10,989 bases of DNA from Bacteroidales bacterium (GTDB lineage Bacteria > Bacteroidota > Bacteroidia > Bacteroidales > UBA4417), in the NCBI GenBank assembly GCA_025350385.1, contig JANXXZ010000030.1:1-10989 (forward strand), read 5' to 3'. The notes beneath the pieces are model-generated. The model did not search any database and was not told the origin of the DNA. It saw only the letters and a list, made by a program, of their open reading frames with translations. Positions 1-7,419 of this stretch are shown one piece after another. The first letter of the stretch is position 1. Every line of letters starts with the position of its first letter. The translations under genes were made by a program, and so were the position numbers.

Positions 1-48
1 CTGAGGTGTGAGGGTTATAATTCCTTGTGCGAAATTAGTTATTATTGC

Positions 49-309
49 TTAATCTTTAATGCAACGAACTGAAAATCCGTACTCCTTGTTGTAGGTATAC
101 TTGAAGATATTGGTTGAATAATTTGTTGCACCCCGAAGAAATGCAGTTCTGTTGCTTGTGAAGTCGGCGCTCCACCAGAAACCCACTGTTCCAAGGAAAC
201 AAAATTGCCCCACTTCACCACGGGCACCGCAAGGCAGTGCCGTGAATCCCGATTCGTTTGTGGCCCCTGAGTTCGGGATATTCCAGTGGACTGTACCTCT
301 TTCTTTTAA
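49..309 (-). pseudogene. C-terminal remnant of a FISUMP-domain protein (5' end lost)
   Basis: Read on the minus strand, this stretch encodes about 86 residues matching the C-terminal half of a FISUMP (Fibrobacter succinogenes major paralogous) domain. Visible hallmarks in order are LKERGTVHWN, NESGFTALP, a Gly/Phe-rich turn, GFWWSA, and the closing GFSVRCIKD right before the stop codon at 49-51. Such domains occur in secreted or surface proteins of Bacteroidota and Fibrobacterota, and their function is mostly unknown. The homology stops abruptly near 309-313, where transposase sequence begins on the opposite strand. The start, signal peptide and first half of the domain are therefore missing here. 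The usual ALPGG is ALPCG. The remaining frame is open, so this looks like a break by insertion or recombination rather than slow decay. Confidence 0.72.
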
Positions 310-310
310 T

Positions 311-688
311 CTGCTGAGGTTTATTGAAGATAATATTGAACCAGGCAGTACAATTATCACCGATGGCTGGAGCGGCTACAGTACTTTATCTCAATCAAAG
401 AAATATAAGCATGAAGCAAAAATCATTTCTGGCAGTGGGCAAGAAGCACATGAATTATTACCCCATGTGCACATGGTTGATTCGCTTGTAAAGCGATGGC
501 TTAATGGAACACAGCAGGGAAACGTTTCGCCAAAACATCTGTCGTATTATCTTGATGAATTTGCTTTTCGATTCAATCGGAAACTTTCAACATACAGAGG
601 GAAGTTGTTTTATCGGTTATTGCAACAAGCAGTGACAACCCCTCCGATGCCATTGAAAGAAATTGTGAAAGAGAATCAACTTGTTTAA
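311..688 (+). pseudogene. 5'-truncated IS1595-family (ISXO2-like) transposase
   Basis: The reading frame that is open from 152 becomes transposase-like only from about 311. From there it carries the C-terminal half of the IS1595/ISXO2-like DDE domain: FIEDNIEPGSTIITDGW (the Asp of TDGW is the likely second catalytic Asp), then LPHVHMVDSLVKRWLNGT, YLDEFAFRFNRK, and RGKLFYRLLQQAV. The N-terminal zinc-ribbon region and the part holding the first catalytic Asp are absent. The in-frame sequence upstream is only the antisense of the FISUMP remnant, so the ATG at 152 is fortuitous. The protein cannot be an active transposase. The family call rests on motif recognition. Terminal inverted repeats and target-site duplications could not be recognised. 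Confidence 0.83.
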
Positions 689-722
689 AGCAGATAAGCA
701 GTTTATTAATTAACCATTTCTG

Positions 723-752
723 GTCCCGGGTAATTTGTCCGGGACTTTTTTT
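723..752 (+). terminator. Rho-independent terminator after the transposase remnant
   Basis: A perfect 7-bp stem, GTCCCGG (723-729) with CCGGGAC (739-745), closes a 9-nt loop and is followed directly by seven T residues (746-752). It lies 35 bases after the transposase stop codon. It would end rightward transcription from the IS remnant and insulate the gene at 1019. It may have come in with the element. Confidence 0.8.
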
Positions 753-952
753 ATTGATTCAACCGGGAATAATGAACTGAATGAGAATTAAACTTATTGA
801 TTTATTATCAAATACAAATGCAGACAAAGTCATTTAAACACCGCCGTCCGGATATCATCACTGAGCATTCAAAGCCTTAAAAAAGTTCCGAAAAAAATTC
901 GTGAATAAGAACACCAACTGAGTCTTTTTAGCTAACTTTACCAATAACAAAG
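753..952. other. Intergenic stretch with no recognised gene
   Basis: Between the terminator and the promoter of the gene at 1019 I see AT-rich sequence with several short A-runs and no convincing reading frame, RNA gene or repeat. It may contain the unrecognised right end of the IS1595-type element. Confidence 0.5.
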
Positions 953-984
953 TTGCGTTTTCAGGTTGATGCCGGCTATCTTTG
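953..984 (+). promoter_or_regulatory. Bacteroidota-type promoter for the DHODH-like gene
   Basis: TATCTTTG at 977-984 matches the Bacteroidota -7 consensus TAnnTTTG. A TTG at 953-955 can serve as the -33 element, with a 21-base spacer. Transcription would start near 990, giving a leader of about 28 bases before the ATG at 1019. The assignment rests on consensus match and position only. Confidence 0.5.
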
Positions 985-1018
985 TTACTATATTTAATTC
1001 ATGTAAAACACACACATT

Positions 1019-2056
1019 ATGGCTGATTTGTCGGTAAAGTACCTCGGGTTGAAATTAAAAAATCCCGTTATCATCGGGAGTTCAGGATTGACCGGATCGG
1101 TTGCTGAAGTGAAACATGCTGCCGCCAGCGGGGCATCGGCATTGGTATTAAAGTCAATTTTCGAGGAACAGATATTACATGAGATGAACGGTTTCCTGGA
1201 TAAAACCGGGAAAGAAAATGGTAATTCCTTTCATAAAGGATACCAGTCGGTATTGAATGAAAGGGAATATGACTATGAAGAAGCGTATGCTTACCTGAAA
1301 GATCATGCAAAAGAACAAACTTTAGGGAAGTACCTTTCGTTTGTTGAAGAGGCAAAGAAATCGGTTGACATCCCGGTTATTGCAAGCATCAACTGCACAT
1401 CGGCTTACGACTGGCATTACTTTGCCCGCAGGATCGAATCAGCCGGAGCCGATGCACTGGAATTAAATGTTTTTGTGCTTCCTTCAAATACATTGAAGAA
1501 TTCGGCCGAAAATGAAAAAGTACATTTTGATATTATTGAAACGGTACTGAAGCAGGTAAAAATACCGGTGGCTCTCAAAATCGGGTATTATTTCTCAGCA
1601 TTGGCTACTACAGCAATTGATCTTTCAAAAACCGGGATCAGCGGGTTAGTGTTGTTCAACCGTCCTTTCCACCCTGATATTGACATCAATACACTCGAAG
1701 TCAATTCCAAATATTTACTCAGCGATCCTTCGGAATATTCAAATGTGTTACGATGGATTGCCTTATTATCAGGAAGGGTTGGATGTCCTTTGGTTGCAAC
1801 AACCGGAATTCATTCCGCTGAATCGGCTATCAAACAACTCCTTGCAGGAGCTACAGCAGTAGAGGTGGTTTCAACGCTTTATAAAGAAGGTTTTGGATCA
1901 GTCACAACGATTATTGAAGGAATTGAACAATGGATGGATAAAAAAGGGTATACCACTATTGATGAATTCAGGGGCAAGATGAACCAGCAAAGCCTGAAAA
2001 ACCCCGCTGAATTCGAAAGGGTGCAGTTTATGAGGTTATATTCGAAGATAGTATAG
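1019..2056 (+). CDS. Dihydroorotate-dehydrogenase-like FMN flavoprotein
   Basis: This 345-residue protein has the FMN-binding TIM-barrel layout of class 1 dihydroorotate dehydrogenases. It shows an N-terminal GLKLKNPVIIGSSGLT, the flavin-contacting Lys45 in LVLKS, a first-strand ELNV at about 148-151, VALKIGYY, LFNRPF, and a C-terminal phosphate-binding segment (VATTGIHSAESAIKQLLAGA, about 259-278). The active-site loop departs from true PyrD: class 1 enzymes have NxSCPN with a catalytic Cys, or Ser in class 2, whereas here the segment reads NVFVLPSN with no Cys. Similar 'DHODH-like' proteins are common in Bacteroidota, and their substrate is not known to me. The cytoplasmic location and redox role are inferred. 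It is monocistronic, with its own promoter upstream and a shared terminator downstream. Calling it pyrD would be unsafe. Confidence 0.85.
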   Translation: MADLSVKYLGLKLKNPVIIGSSGLTGSVAEVKHAAASGASALVLKSIFEEQILHEMNGFLDKTGKENGNSFHKGYQSVLNEREYDYEEAYAYLKDHAKEQTLGKYLSFVEEAKKSVDIPVIASINCTSAYDWHYFARRIESAGADALELNVFVLPSNTLKNSAENEKVHFDIIETVLKQVKIPVALKIGYYFSALATTAIDLSKTGISGLVLFNRPFHPDIDINTLEVNSKYLLSDPSEYSNVLRWIALLSGRVGCPLVATTGIHSAESAIKQLLAGATAVEVVSTLYKEGFGSVTTIIEGIEQWMDKKGYTTIDEFRGKMNQQSLKNPAEFERVQFMRLYSKIV

Positions 2057-2079
2057 AGCAGCAATGACTTTTTAAATAA

Positions 2080-2111
2080 AAAGACCTGCCGGGATCACCT
2101 GGCAGGTCTTT
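2080..2111. terminator. Bidirectional terminator between convergent genes
   Basis: A perfect inverted repeat pairs AAAGACCTGCC (2080-2090) with GGCAGGTCTTT (2101-2111) around a 10-nt loop. It is flanked by T-rich sequence on the right and A-rich sequence on the left, so it can work on both strands. It sits 23 bases after the plus-strand stop at 2056 and 21 bases after the minus-strand flxA stop at 2133. It therefore ends both the DHODH-like gene and the hdr-flx operon. Confidence 0.88.
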
Positions 2112-2132
2112 TCTTTTGATTCAATGTTGGTC

Positions 2133-2972
2133 TTAATATTCGTCAGGAAGCTCTTTGAGCTGGGTTCGGGTAAATACAGGGCCGTCCTTACATACGAATA
2201 CCTTGCCCACATTGCACCTTCCGCATTTTCCGAGGCCGCATTTCATCCTGTTTTCGAGGGTGGTATACACCTGCTCATCTTTAAAACCGTACTTCTCAAG
2301 GACAGGGAAAGTAAATTTGATCATGACAGGCGGTCCGCAAACGATGGCTATGGTGTTTTCACTCACCGGAATCATTTTATCGAGAATGGTGGGAACAAAT
2401 CCGACTTCTCCTGACCAGTCCGGAGTTTCCCCACCCGGGTCAACAGTAGTAACGAGGTGAACATCCGGTCTTTCTTTCCATTCAGCCAGTTCATTCTTAT
2501 ACACAAGGTCTTCAACTGTACGGGCGCCGTACAGGATAGAAATATCTTTAAACTGATCCCTCAGGTCGAGGCATGACCAGATGACGCTTCGCATGGGAGG
2601 TAAAGCAATACCACCGGCAATGAAGAGCAGGTTTTTACCTTTCCAGTCGTCGATCGGGAAAATATTTCCGTAAGGACCGCGGAATCCTATTGTATCCCCT
2701 TCCGAGAGACTTGCCAGTTCAGCGGTAACCCTGCCGGCCTGCCTGAAGGTACATTCAATATACCCTTTCCGGGTATGGGGGGAAGCAACACAAAAGGTTA
2801 CTTCACCTTCACCGAAAACAGAGTACTCTCCAAATTGCCCGGTCCTGAATGAGAACTTGTTTCCTTCTTCTTCGTTGGTGAACTTCAACCGGAATGTTTT
2901 GACCATTGGCGCCTCTTCCGTGATCTTTTCGATCTCCATAAGGTAGGGCTGGTAAATATTCTGTTGCTCCAT
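2133..2972 (-). CDS. flxA: FlxA-like FAD/NAD(P)-binding oxidoreductase subunit
   Basis: A 279-residue protein of the ferredoxin-NADP-reductase type found as the gamma subunit of sulfhydrogenases (HydG), in AsrB, and in Flx complexes. In order it has a FAD-binding barrel with RGPYG at 98-102, a nucleotide-binding domain with FIAGGIALPPMRS (117-129) and CGPPVM (212-217), and a C-terminal [2Fe-2S] motif with Cys245, Cys250, Cys253 and Cys261. It should oxidise NAD(P)H at its FAD and hand electrons to the iron-sulfur subunits encoded upstream. It is the last gene of the operon, 141 bases after flxB, and that gap carries short tandem repeats and no visible promoter. The length is typical. There is no Shine-Dalgarno sequence, and the start agrees with family N-termini. 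The choice between NADH and NADPH cannot be read reliably from the sequence. Confidence 0.9.
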   Translation of the reverse strand: MEQQNIYQPYLMEIEKITEEAPMVKTFRLKFTNEEEGNKFSFRTGQFGEYSVFGEGEVTFCVASPHTRKGYIECTFRQAGRVTAELASLSEGDTIGFRGPYGNIFPIDDWKGKNLLFIAGGIALPPMRSVIWSCLDLRDQFKDISILYGARTVEDLVYKNELAEWKERPDVHLVTTVDPGGETPDWSGEVGFVPTILDKMIPVSENTIAIVCGPPVMIKFTFPVLEKYGFKDEQVYTTLENRMKCGLGKCGRCNVGKVFVCKDGPVFTRTQLKELPDEY

Positions 2973-3026
2973 GTTGTTCGAATGCTGGTATGAGTTGGTA
3001 TTAAAATCGATGTCTAATTGTTTGTG

Positions 3027-3051
3027 CCAGGTTCCAGTTGCAAGGTTCCAG
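3027..3051. repeat. Two-copy CAGGTTCCAG-type direct repeat
   Basis: CCAGGTTCCAG (3027-3037) is repeated with one mismatch as CAAGGTTCCAG (3041-3051), 14 bases apart. On the minus strand this reads CTGGAACCTtG...CTGGAACCTgG. From general knowledge, similar degenerate 'ggaacctggaac' strings are common in intergenic DNA of some Bacteroidota. No function is known to me. Confidence 0.55.
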
Positions 3052-3082
3052 ATGATTAGTGCCTGGTAAACTTAGCAGGACT

Positions 3083-3110
3083 ATTCACAATTCACTATTC
3101 ACTATTCACT
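3083..3110. repeat. Four-unit 7-bp tandem repeat (ATTCACW)
   Basis: Four contiguous 7-base units read ATTCACA, ATTCACT, ATTCACT, ATTCACT. The array ends three bases before the flxB stop codon complement at 3114-3116, so it begins right after flxB on the transcribed strand, where the units read AGTGAAT. The unit size is not a multiple of three and the array lies outside coding sequence. It is the only simple-sequence array I see inside the operon. Confidence 0.85.
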
Positions 3111-3113
3111 AAA

Positions 3114-4145
3114 TTAAACCGTAACCTGTTCCCTAATTGCTGTTAAATGTTCCTTTATATTCATATCCACCGGGCAGGCCCTTGAACACCGGCCGCAACC
3201 TTCGCATCCTACAACTTTTAGCTGTTCGGGCATATAGGCGAACTTATGCATGATGCGCTGACGCCACCGCTGGCTCTGGACTTCCCTGGGGTTATGTCCC
3301 GAAGTATGAAGGGTAAAAAGTGAAAATCCGCATGAATCCCAGAGACGTAAACGAACTCCTTTCTTTGTGTCCTGCTCATCCTGGAAATCAAAACACGCGC
3401 AGGTCGGGCAAACGAAAGCACAGGCACCACATCCGATACATCGAAGGGATTGCTCAAGCCAGAGTTCAGCATTGCCAAATGATGCAGTCGTTTTTGCAAC
3501 AACCGAATCCAGGTCGAAGACCACTTTTACATCAGCAATGAATTTGGTTTTATCAATCGCACTGTTTGCTTCCGTCAGCAGGTCAGCGAAAATTCTGGAG
3601 GCTTTCTTTCCTTTTTCAGTCAGTATTTCAACCAGGAGTTCATCCTTACTAACCGAAGTAAACTGAAGATCGCTTCCTGCTGTATTTCCAGGACCACCGC
3701 CAACTGAGGTGCAGAAACAATATTCATCCGCAACCGGGCAGGAAAACGATATGATCGTTGTCTTTTCTTTCTTGCTGAGATAAAATTGGTCTGAAGGACC
3801 TTCTCCAAAAATAGCGTCAAGCGACTTGAATCCTGATGCATCGCAAGGTCTTACACCAAAAAGAATGGTTTCCTTCGAGTCAGCGGGATCAACGGGATGT
3901 TGGACAACCCCTGCTTTATTCATGGTGTATTCAAGCACTTTTTCCACTTTAGGGAATGCTGCTTTCTTAGCCGACTGAGTTGAAAGTAATACGTCCAGCG
4001 CAATGGAATCCAATGACTGAACATATTCAATTTCGACTATCTTGCCTTTGTGAACCGGTGCCAGCACAGGGTAACCCTGGGAGATAAATTTCTCAATCAT
4101 CTTTGGCAGGTCACTGTATTTCAGTATTTTTAGTTCTTTCTCCAT
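3114..4145 (-). CDS. flxB: FlxB-like 4Fe-4S dicluster subunit (HydB/AsrA-type)
   Basis: An iron-sulfur protein of the family that includes sulfhydrogenase beta subunits and AsrA. I take the start at 4145 (343 residues) because family members begin close to KILKYSDLP and because this lies four bases after the flxC stop. An in-frame ATG at 4208 would add 21 residues overlapping flxC. Numbered from 4145, it shows VRPCDASGF around Cys101, a CPVADEYCFC cluster (Cys136, 143, 145), a ferredoxin motif with Cys236, 239, 242 and 246 followed by another Cys at 249, and a second with Cys314, 317, 320 and 324. It should relay electrons between FlxA and the FlxC/FlxD-HdrA side in the cytoplasm. The B/C lettering is by best family match. 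Confidence 0.85.
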   Translation of the reverse strand: MEKELKILKYSDLPKMIEKFISQGYPVLAPVHKGKIVEIEYVQSLDSIALDVLLSTQSAKKAAFPKVEKVLEYTMNKAGVVQHPVDPADSKETILFGVRPCDASGFKSLDAIFGEGPSDQFYLSKKEKTTIISFSCPVADEYCFCTSVGGGPGNTAGSDLQFTSVSKDELLVEILTEKGKKASRIFADLLTEANSAIDKTKFIADVKVVFDLDSVVAKTTASFGNAELWLEQSLRCIGCGACAFVCPTCACFDFQDEQDTKKGVRLRLWDSCGFSLFTLHTSGHNPREVQSQRWRQRIMHKFAYMPEQLKVVGCEGCGRCSRACPVDMNIKEHLTAIREQVTV

Positions 4146-4149
4146 GGGA

Positions 4150-4953
4150 TCAGATAATGAAGTTCTCCTTATCATCGGGTTTGAAAGTGGATAGGGCGTA
4201 TACCGCATCAGCCTTCATCCCGGCAGTTGCATCGAAAGTAGTCCTGATCGGGGCAATAAGCTGGTAGGTAAGCAGGTTGAGGGGTATATCCATCGGGCAT
4301 GCATTGGCGCACTCACCACAATTCACGCAGCGGCCGGCAAGGTGCATTGCACGCATCAGGTGATAATCAAGATTACCCTGCTCATGGCTGGCAACCGGGA
4401 TCCACTGAGGCTGGTTTACATCGGTGGTGCAGCGGTGACAATAACACATCGGGCATGCGGCACGGCAGGCATAACACTTGATGCATTTTTCAAATTCCTT
4501 GTTCCAGAAAATCCAGCGTTCCTTTACGGTCATGGCCTCCAGCTTGGCAATTCGCTCCTGTTCGTCGGAAGTAATACCTGTGTCAATTGTAACAAGGTAT
4601 GCCTCAATGGACTGAAAATCGGCGAACTCAGTGAAAGAACCATCCTTTGCGGCATGAAGTACATATACTTCTCCATCCTTGATCTGGAATTCAGAAGCCA
4701 GCTGCATCATACTCCTCAATGCCGAATCATTAGCCAGAATCCCGAGTTTCCCTATCTTTTTTACCTCATGCTTCAGCAGGTAGCCGGCAAGGTTGGCGGT
4801 GCAGTCGGAGGTGTAGACCAGGTTTTCAACCTGGGAGGAATTTTTTACGAAGATCGTCCTGATGCGGCTAGCAGTTCCCTGCCCGTAACCGATGAAGACA
4901 TTGATTGTTTTATCGTCGAGTAATTGTGTTACTTTTTTTATCAGATCATTCAT
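4150..4953 (-). CDS. flxC: FlxC-like iron-sulfur electron-transfer subunit
   Basis: A 267-residue protein with an N-terminal alpha/beta domain that includes LGILANDSALRSMM, and a C-terminal ferredoxin-like region. Numbered from 4953, the first cluster motif is Cys157, 160, 163 and 167, with further Cys at 170, 172 and 175. The second is Cys209, 212, 215 and 219. I chose the ATG at 4953 over the in-frame ATG at 4992 because a strong GAGGAGG ribosome-binding site (4963-4969) precedes it by 9 bases. It then overlaps the end of flxD by 8 bases, which suggests translational coupling. Its role in the complex is electron relay between the FlxA/FlxB module and FlxD-HdrA, inferred from operon position and clusters. 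Confidence 0.85.
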   Translation of the reverse strand: MNDLIKKVTQLLDDKTINVFIGYGQGTASRIRTIFVKNSSQVENLVYTSDCTANLAGYLLKHEVKKIGKLGILANDSALRSMMQLASEFQIKDGEVYVLHAAKDGSFTEFADFQSIEAYLVTIDTGITSDEQERIAKLEAMTVKERWIFWNKEFEKCIKCYACRAACPMCYCHRCTTDVNQPQWIPVASHEQGNLDYHLMRAMHLAGRCVNCGECANACPMDIPLNLLTYQLIAPIRTTFDATAGMKADAVYALSTFKPDDKENFII

Positions 4954-5404
4954 TGCTGGCGCCCTCCTCGTTAAATAAAGTGGAAACGGCAATTTTCCGG
5001 TAATTTTCGTATGGACCTATTTCCTTTATAGCAGCGACCGTATTGTTTACCACATCAGCCCATTTGAATCCTTCGGCAGCCGATACCCAGCTGAACTGGA
5101 TCCTATCCGTTTCGATACCCGCAAAATTCAAAAGATTGCGTAACACAATCCACCTGCGGCGGGCATGGAAATTACCGGTACTGTAATGGCAGTCGTTCGG
5201 ATGGCAGCCTGATACAATGATCCCGTCGGCCCCGTTTTCGAATGCTTTCATGAGGATCATAAAGTCAATGCGGCCGGTACATGGGAAACGGATGATCTTT
5301 ACATTGGCCGAATACTTGATCCGGCTTGTCCCTGTAAGATCGGCTCCGGCATAAGTGCACCAGTTGCACACAAACGCCACAATTTTTGGTTCAAATTCCT
5401 GCAT
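4946..5404 (-). CDS. flxD: FlxD / MvhD-like hydrogenase iron-sulfur subunit
   Basis: This 152-residue protein belongs to the MvhD/FlpD family, small [2Fe-2S] proteins that dock electron-donating modules onto HdrA. The conserved cysteines are in place: VCNWC (Cys13, Cys16), RFPCTGR (Cys42), and SGCHPNDCHY (Cys67, Cys72). Family proteins are typically around 140-150 residues, so it is full length. It lies 12 bases after hdrA and overlaps flxC by 8 bases. Its place between hdrA and the flx electron-input genes matches its expected job as the connector. In methanogens the partner is the [NiFe] hydrogenase MvhAG. Here no hydrogenase is present and the FlxABC genes take that place. Confidence 0.92.
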   Translation of the reverse strand: MQEFEPKIVAFVCNWCTYAGADLTGTSRIKYSANVKIIRFPCTGRIDFMILMKAFENGADGIIVSGCHPNDCHYSTGNFHARRRWIVLRNLLNFAGIETDRIQFSWVSAAEGFKWADVVNNTVAAIKEIGPYENYRKIAVSTLFNEEGASNE

Positions 5405-5416
5405 TCCGCTATGCTG

Positions 5417-7417
5417 TTAGTCGTTTAATAAAGCCATAATTTCACTATACACCTGCTGGTTTGAATAACCGTAAATATCGATAGCCTTGGTACGGCATAG
5501 CGCCACACAGGTTCCGCATCCCTGGCAGAGGCCTTCATTCACCTTTGCAAGTGTCCTGATCACCTCACCATTCCGGTTTTTAATCTCTTCGCGTTCAATT
5601 GCCTGGTATGGACATACACTCTGGCAAAGGAAACAACCCACACAGGATGAATAAACAGGAGGTGCCTGGCGGTTGACTACGGCTATGAGTGGTTCACGTG
5701 TGAGTAAATCGTTGCTGAACAAAGCTGCCACTTTAACTGCAGCACCTGATGCTGCTGCAACTGATTCCGGGATATCCTTGGGAGCCTGGCAGGCACCGGC
5801 CAGGAATATTCCGGCTGTATTGGTTTCAACAGGTTTCAGTTTAGGATGGGCTTCGGCAAAGAATTTATGGGCATCGTAGGATACATGCACCGTTTGGGCA
5901 AGCTCTTCAGATCCCTTATTCGCCACACCGGCTGTGGCAAGTACTACCATGTCGGCTTCAATCTCTACCGGCTGTGCTCCCATCAGGGTATCAACCCCCT
6001 TGACGATAAGTTTGCCGTTCTTTTCATAGATCGTTGAAACACGGCCCCTGACGTAATGGGTTTCATCCTCAACGATTGCCCGGCGCACGAATTCTTCGTA
6101 ATTCTTGCCACCGGCACGGATATCCATATAAAAAACATAGGGAGTCCCGTCGTGGACCTTGTGCTTATAAAGCATGGCATGCTTAGCCGTGTACATGCAG
6201 CATATCTTGGAGCAATATTCAATTCCCTTGGCAGGGTCGCGCGAGCCGGCGCATGCTACAAATACTATTTTTTTTGGTATTTCACCATCCGATGGCCGGC
6301 GGATCATTCCCTGGGTTGGTCCTGACGCTGAAGCTAGCCGCTCGAACTGCAATCCGTCAATAACATCTTTGTACTTTCCGTATCCATATTCTGGGAAGAA
6401 ATCGGGTTTCAGTACGTCGAAACCTGTAGCCAGGACGATAGCGCCGCAATCAACTTCTACTATTTCATCTTCCTGGTCGAAACGGATAGCTTTGGTCGGA
6501 CATACAATTTCACAAACCTTACACTTGCCCTTAATATAATAGGTGCAGTTTTCCCTGTCGATTACCGGCTTATTTGGCACAGCCTGCGGGAAAGGAACGT
6601 AGATAGCCGGACGGAATCCAAGTCCCCGTTCGAATTCGTTCGGTATTTTTTTCTGTGGGCATTTGGTGGTGCAGAGTCCGCAACCGGTACACAGATGTTC
6701 ATCGAGACTCTTTGATTTCTTGCGGACCTTAACCTTGAAGTTACCGATGAAACCATCAACGCTCTCAACTTCCGCATAGGTATACAAAGTAATATTTGGA
6801 TGCTGGGCAACTTCAACCATTCGAGGGGTAAGGATACATTGCGAGCAGTCGAGGGTCGGGAAAGTTTCGGATAGTTGTGACATATGCCCGCCTATGGAAG
6901 GCAGTTTTTCAACCATGACCACTTTATGACCGCAATTGGCAATATCCAATGCAGCCTGAATGCCGGCCACTCCACCCCCGATGACAAGGGCAGTTCTTGT
7001 TACGGGAACCTTAATGGAATTCAGGGCCTTATTCTTTTTTACTTTCTCGACCATCACTCTTACAAGGCTTTCAGCTTTGTCGGTAGTGAGATCCGATTTT
7101 GGGTGGACCCAGGAGCAATGCTCGCGAATATTTGACATCTCGCAGAGGTATGGGTTGAGTCCTGCTTCGGCACAGGCATTCCTGAAAGTAGGCTCATGCA
7201 TACGTGGTGAGCAGGCAGCCACGACAACTCCATCCAGTTTATGTTCCCTGATGGCATCCTTCAGCATGGTTTGCCCGGGATCGGAACACATATATTTATA
7301 ATCGGCACTGAACTCAACACCTTTAAGTTCGCCCGAAATCCTGGCTACTTTTTCACAATCGACTGTGGCTGAAATATTCTCACCACAATGACAAACAAAT
7401 ACTCCTATCCGCGACAT
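5417..7417 (-). CDS. hdrA: HdrA, flavin-based electron-bifurcating subunit
   Basis: A 666-residue HdrA, close to the usual length. In order it has an N-terminal Cys-rich domain (VCHCGEN at 8-14, CSDPGQ at 44-49, ACSPRMHEPTF at 69-78), a Rossmann FAD site VIGGGVAG (145-152), a DCSQCILTPRM segment (190-200), and an inserted ferredoxin region. That region contains Cys243/246/249/253 and Cys291/299/302/306. FAD-domain ATG motifs follow, including LATGFD near 329-334. A C-terminal two-cluster ferredoxin has Cys592/595/598/602 and Cys631/634/637/641. In characterised Hdr complexes the HdrA FAD splits electron pairs between ferredoxin and the HdrBC disulfide site. A GGAGG site (7425-7429) with a 7-base spacer supports the start, two bases after the hdrB stop. 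Confidence 0.95.
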   Translation of the reverse strand: MSRIGVFVCHCGENISATVDCEKVARISGELKGVEFSADYKYMCSDPGQTMLKDAIREHKLDGVVVAACSPRMHEPTFRNACAEAGLNPYLCEMSNIREHCSWVHPKSDLTTDKAESLVRVMVEKVKKNKALNSIKVPVTRTALVIGGGVAGIQAALDIANCGHKVVMVEKLPSIGGHMSQLSETFPTLDCSQCILTPRMVEVAQHPNITLYTYAEVESVDGFIGNFKVKVRKKSKSLDEHLCTGCGLCTTKCPQKKIPNEFERGLGFRPAIYVPFPQAVPNKPVIDRENCTYYIKGKCKVCEIVCPTKAIRFDQEDEIVEVDCGAIVLATGFDVLKPDFFPEYGYGKYKDVIDGLQFERLASASGPTQGMIRRPSDGEIPKKIVFVACAGSRDPAKGIEYCSKICCMYTAKHAMLYKHKVHDGTPYVFYMDIRAGGKNYEEFVRRAIVEDETHYVRGRVSTIYEKNGKLIVKGVDTLMGAQPVEIEADMVVLATAGVANKGSEELAQTVHVSYDAHKFFAEAHPKLKPVETNTAGIFLAGACQAPKDIPESVAAASGAAVKVAALFSNDLLTREPLIAVVNRQAPPVYSSCVGCFLCQSVCPYQAIEREEIKNRNGEVIRTLAKVNEGLCQGCGTCVALCRTKAIDIYGYSNQQVYSEIMALLND

Positions 7418-7419
7418 GG

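Noticed and set aside
152..688. A complete 178-residue gene starting at the ATG at 152
   Set aside because: The first third is the antisense of FISUMP coding sequence, and only the part after about 311 has transposase motifs. I annotated it as a truncated pseudogene.
1019..2056. True pyrD (dihydroorotate dehydrogenase)
   Set aside because: The catalytic Cys/Ser loop is missing, so only a DHODH-like fold is supported.
3083..3110. CRISPR-like or direct-repeat array
   Set aside because: The units are 7 bases and strictly contiguous with no spacers, so it is a simple tandem repeat.
4342..4923. A 193-residue plus-strand frame across flxC
   Set aside because: It lies wholly antisense to flxC, whose iron-sulfur motifs are unmistakable. 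It has no motif of its own.
4954..4992. Upstream in-frame start of flxC at 4992
   Set aside because: It would overlap flxD by 47 bases and has no ribosome-binding site, whereas the ATG at 4953 has GAGGAGG at the right distance.
2133..5404. A hydrogenase or sulfhydrogenase operon
   Set aside because: FlxA, FlxB and FlxD resemble hydrogenase accessory subunits, but no [NiFe] or [FeFe] catalytic subunit is encoded. The gene set fits Flx-Hdr instead.
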